NCBI RefSeq assembly: GCF_013414195.1
Contig: NZ_JAATTV010000014.1
Location: forward strand, 1 to 64,000
Source: Psychrobacter sp. BI730
GTDB lineage: Bacteria; Pseudomonadota; Gammaproteobacteria; Pseudomonadales; Moraxellaceae
Reading direction: 5' to 3'
DNA length: 64,000 bases
Part shown: one piece after another, positions 62,742 through 64,000 of the stretch
How positions within the stretch are numbered: position 1 is the stretch's first letter
Layout: every line of letters starts with the position of its first letter
Translations under genes and position numbers: made by a program
The notes under the pieces: generated by a model
Told to the model about the DNA's origin: nothing
Databases searched by the model: none
The model's input: only the letters and a program-made list of their open reading frames with translations

Positions 62742-63419
62742 ATGATTACTTTGCACGGCTTTGCTGCAAGCAACTATTACAACATCGTAAAACACGCTCT
62801 TTTATATAAGGGTATCCCGTTCCAAGAGGACCTTTTGTACGCTGGTAGTGATGATCTGCTGACCGTCAGCCCAGTGGGTAAAGTACCTGCAATCACCATG
62901 CCTGACGGTTTTAATCTGTCAGAATCTAACGTGATTTGTGACTTTTTGGAAGAAACATATCCTGAAAAGCCGCTATATCCTACCGATGCAGCAGAACGCG
63001 CGACTGTACGTCAGATTATGAAAATAGCAGAGCTGTATTTTGAGCTACCAAGTCGTCGTCTGATTCCATATGTATTTTCTGGTACTCAAGCACCTAACGC
63101 AGTCAAAGAGGAAGTCCGTCAAGTATTGGGCCGCGGTATTATTGCTATGAATCGCTTATGTCAATTTTCGCCTTGGATTGCAGGCGAGCAATTCACCATG
63201 GCTGACATCTATGTGCATCACGTCAACACTATTGTCAACGCTTTTGGAGCGACTCAGCTTGAGTGGGATGTACTGGCAGAAGTGGACGGTATGAAAGAAT
63301 GGAACAAAGCCATGAGTGAAACCGACATTGCAAAAAGCGTTCAGGCAGACAGTCAAGCAAACATGCCTGAGTTTATGCAACACGTTAAAGCTCTAATCCA
63401 AGCCGCAAACGCTAAATAA
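62742..63419 (+). CDS. Glutathione S-transferase
   Basis: A 225-residue GST. The thioredoxin-like N-terminal domain (residues 1-80) has LHGFAASNYYNIVKHALLYKGIPFQEDLLYAG, the cis-Pro VGKVPAI and the glutathione-binding LSESNVICDFLEETY. The helical C-terminal domain has SPWIAGEQFTMADIYVHH. It conjugates or reduces electrophiles with glutathione. A medium-chain dehydrogenase follows 127 bp downstream on the same strand and could be in the same transcript. Confidence 0.9.
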   Translation: MITLHGFAASNYYNIVKHALLYKGIPFQEDLLYAGSDDLLTVSPVGKVPAITMPDGFNLSESNVICDFLEETYPEKPLYPTDAAERATVRQIMKIAELYFELPSRRLIPYVFSGTQAPNAVKEEVRQVLGRGIIAMNRLCQFSPWIAGEQFTMADIYVHHVNTIVNAFGATQLEWDVLAEVDGMKEWNKAMSETDIAKSVQADSQANMPEFMQHVKALIQAANAK

Positions 63420-63546
63420 CTTGTGGCAATGTGAGCAATAAAAATGAGCCACATTAAGAAAATTACTAAAATTCAATAACCTAAAGAACGACCAATGCCA
63501 TAAAGGGATTGGTCTAAAAATCCAACTATTTGCAGGGGCAAATCTT

Positions 63547-64000
63547 ATGACCGATAAAAATAAACAACTGGTTTCAACCATCAGTGATGACAACAAATTA
63601 ACCCTGTCTTTAAAAGATATCGAGATGCCGCAACCCGGTGCTGACGAAGTTGTCGTTCGCATGGAAGCCATGCCATTGAACCCCTCTGATTTTGGTGTGA
63701 TGTTCAGCGCCGCTGATATGTCAACCGCTGTACAATCAGGCACTGATGACAGCCCGATCATTACTGCTGATGTGCCTGCGAAATTCATGCCATCACTCAA
63801 AACGCGGGTAAACAAAGACACGCCTGTCGGTAACGAAGGCGCTGGTACAGTCGTCGCAGCAGGCTCATCAGAAGCCGCACAAGCACTCATGGGCAAAATG
63901 GTTGCAGTGATTGGTGGCGGTACATATCGTCAATACCACTGTGTCAATGTAAGGAGCTGCATAGAAATGCAAGACGGCACGACAGCTACCGAGGCCGCAT
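63547..64000 (+). CDS. Medium-chain dehydrogenase/reductase, partial (runs off the window)
   Basis: An open frame from the ATG at 63547 continues to the last base of the window, 151 codons so far. It begins MTDKNKQLVSTISDDNK, then VVVRMEAMPLNPSDFGVMF, TPVGNEGAGTVVAAGSS and VAVIGGGTYRQYHCV. This is the GroES-like N-terminal domain of a zinc-type alcohol dehydrogenase/quinone oxidoreductase. The cofactor domain would lie beyond the edge. AGGGGC precedes the start. The opposite-strand frame here is a shadow. Confidence 0.82.
   Translation, partial: MTDKNKQLVSTISDDNKLTLSLKDIEMPQPGADEVVVRMEAMPLNPSDFGVMFSAADMSTAVQSGTDDSPIITADVPAKFMPSLKTRVNKDTPVGNEGAGTVVAAGSSEAAQALMGKMVAVIGGGTYRQYHCVNVRSCIEMQDGTTATEAA

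Overview
The window looks like a chromosomal segment of a gammaproteobacterium of the Moraxellaceae, most likely Psychrobacter. This is judged from moderate-to-low GC, the Acinetobacter-like pqqABCDE-dipeptidase operon, NAD-malic enzyme beside a D-lactate dehydrogenase/lactate permease pair, many LysR regulators and several short dispersed palindromic repeats. No rRNA, tRNA, CRISPR array, prophage or replication origin was seen.

Layout. 1-76: end of an IS3-family element running off the left edge. 0.4-2.2 kb: HipBA toxin-antitoxin pair with a palindromic operator. 2.4-9.1 kb: carbon metabolism (malic enzyme, quinone-linked D-lactate dehydrogenase, lactate permease, divergent LysR). 9.7-11.5 kb: an acyl-CoA dehydrogenase-type oxidoreductase and two paralogous small proteins of unknown function. 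11.8-16.2 kb: PQQ biosynthesis operon pqqABCDE plus an M19 dipeptidase. 16.3-34.2 kb: an accessory, decaying zone with a frameshifted 2OG-Fe(II) oxygenase, a nitroreductase and a DMSP-lyase-like (DddP) gene both cut by one IS3 element, several redox enzymes with HxlR/LysR/MocR regulators, an orphan HicB, and a frameshifted EamA transporter. 34.3-43.4 kb: M14 carboxypeptidase, then a copper-resistance cluster (CusRS-like two-component system divergent from Met/His-rich protein, cytochrome c, DUF411, CopA multicopper oxidase, CopB, DUF305). 43.5-49.7 kb: old yellow enzyme, DODA-type dioxygenase, DoxX, two LysR regulators, and an orphan NADAR-type protein. 50.0-53.0 kb: copper-exporting P-type ATPase and CueR. 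53.1-61.3 kb: a 5-oxoproline operon (DUF1445, AccB, AccC, PxpB, PxpC, PxpA, Nramp-like transporter, carrier-protein paralogue) with divergent IclR. 61.4-64.0 kb: LysR, glutathione S-transferase and the start of a medium-chain dehydrogenase.

How genes work together. Lactate enters by LldP, is oxidised by Dld at the membrane, and malic enzyme links pyruvate and malate. The copper genes form a periplasmic detoxification set (CusRS-controlled) and a cytosolic export set (CueR-controlled). PxpABC should hydrolyse 5-oxoproline to glutamate; DUF1445 may supply 5-oxoproline from D-glutamate.

Most striking sequence signal. The IS3 element at 18913-20376 carries three copies of a roughly 60-bp two-hairpin element. 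The stems covary between copies around a constant GACGCAAG core. One copy lies in frame inside the transposase and adds 20 residues; one truncates orfA and is flanked by a 7-bp repeat. Two further MITE-like families (TA-flanked GGGCGTG ends; TATAGTC ends) are scattered in intergenic sites. Starts given below are sometimes moved inward from the longest open frame where a Shine-Dalgarno sequence decides.
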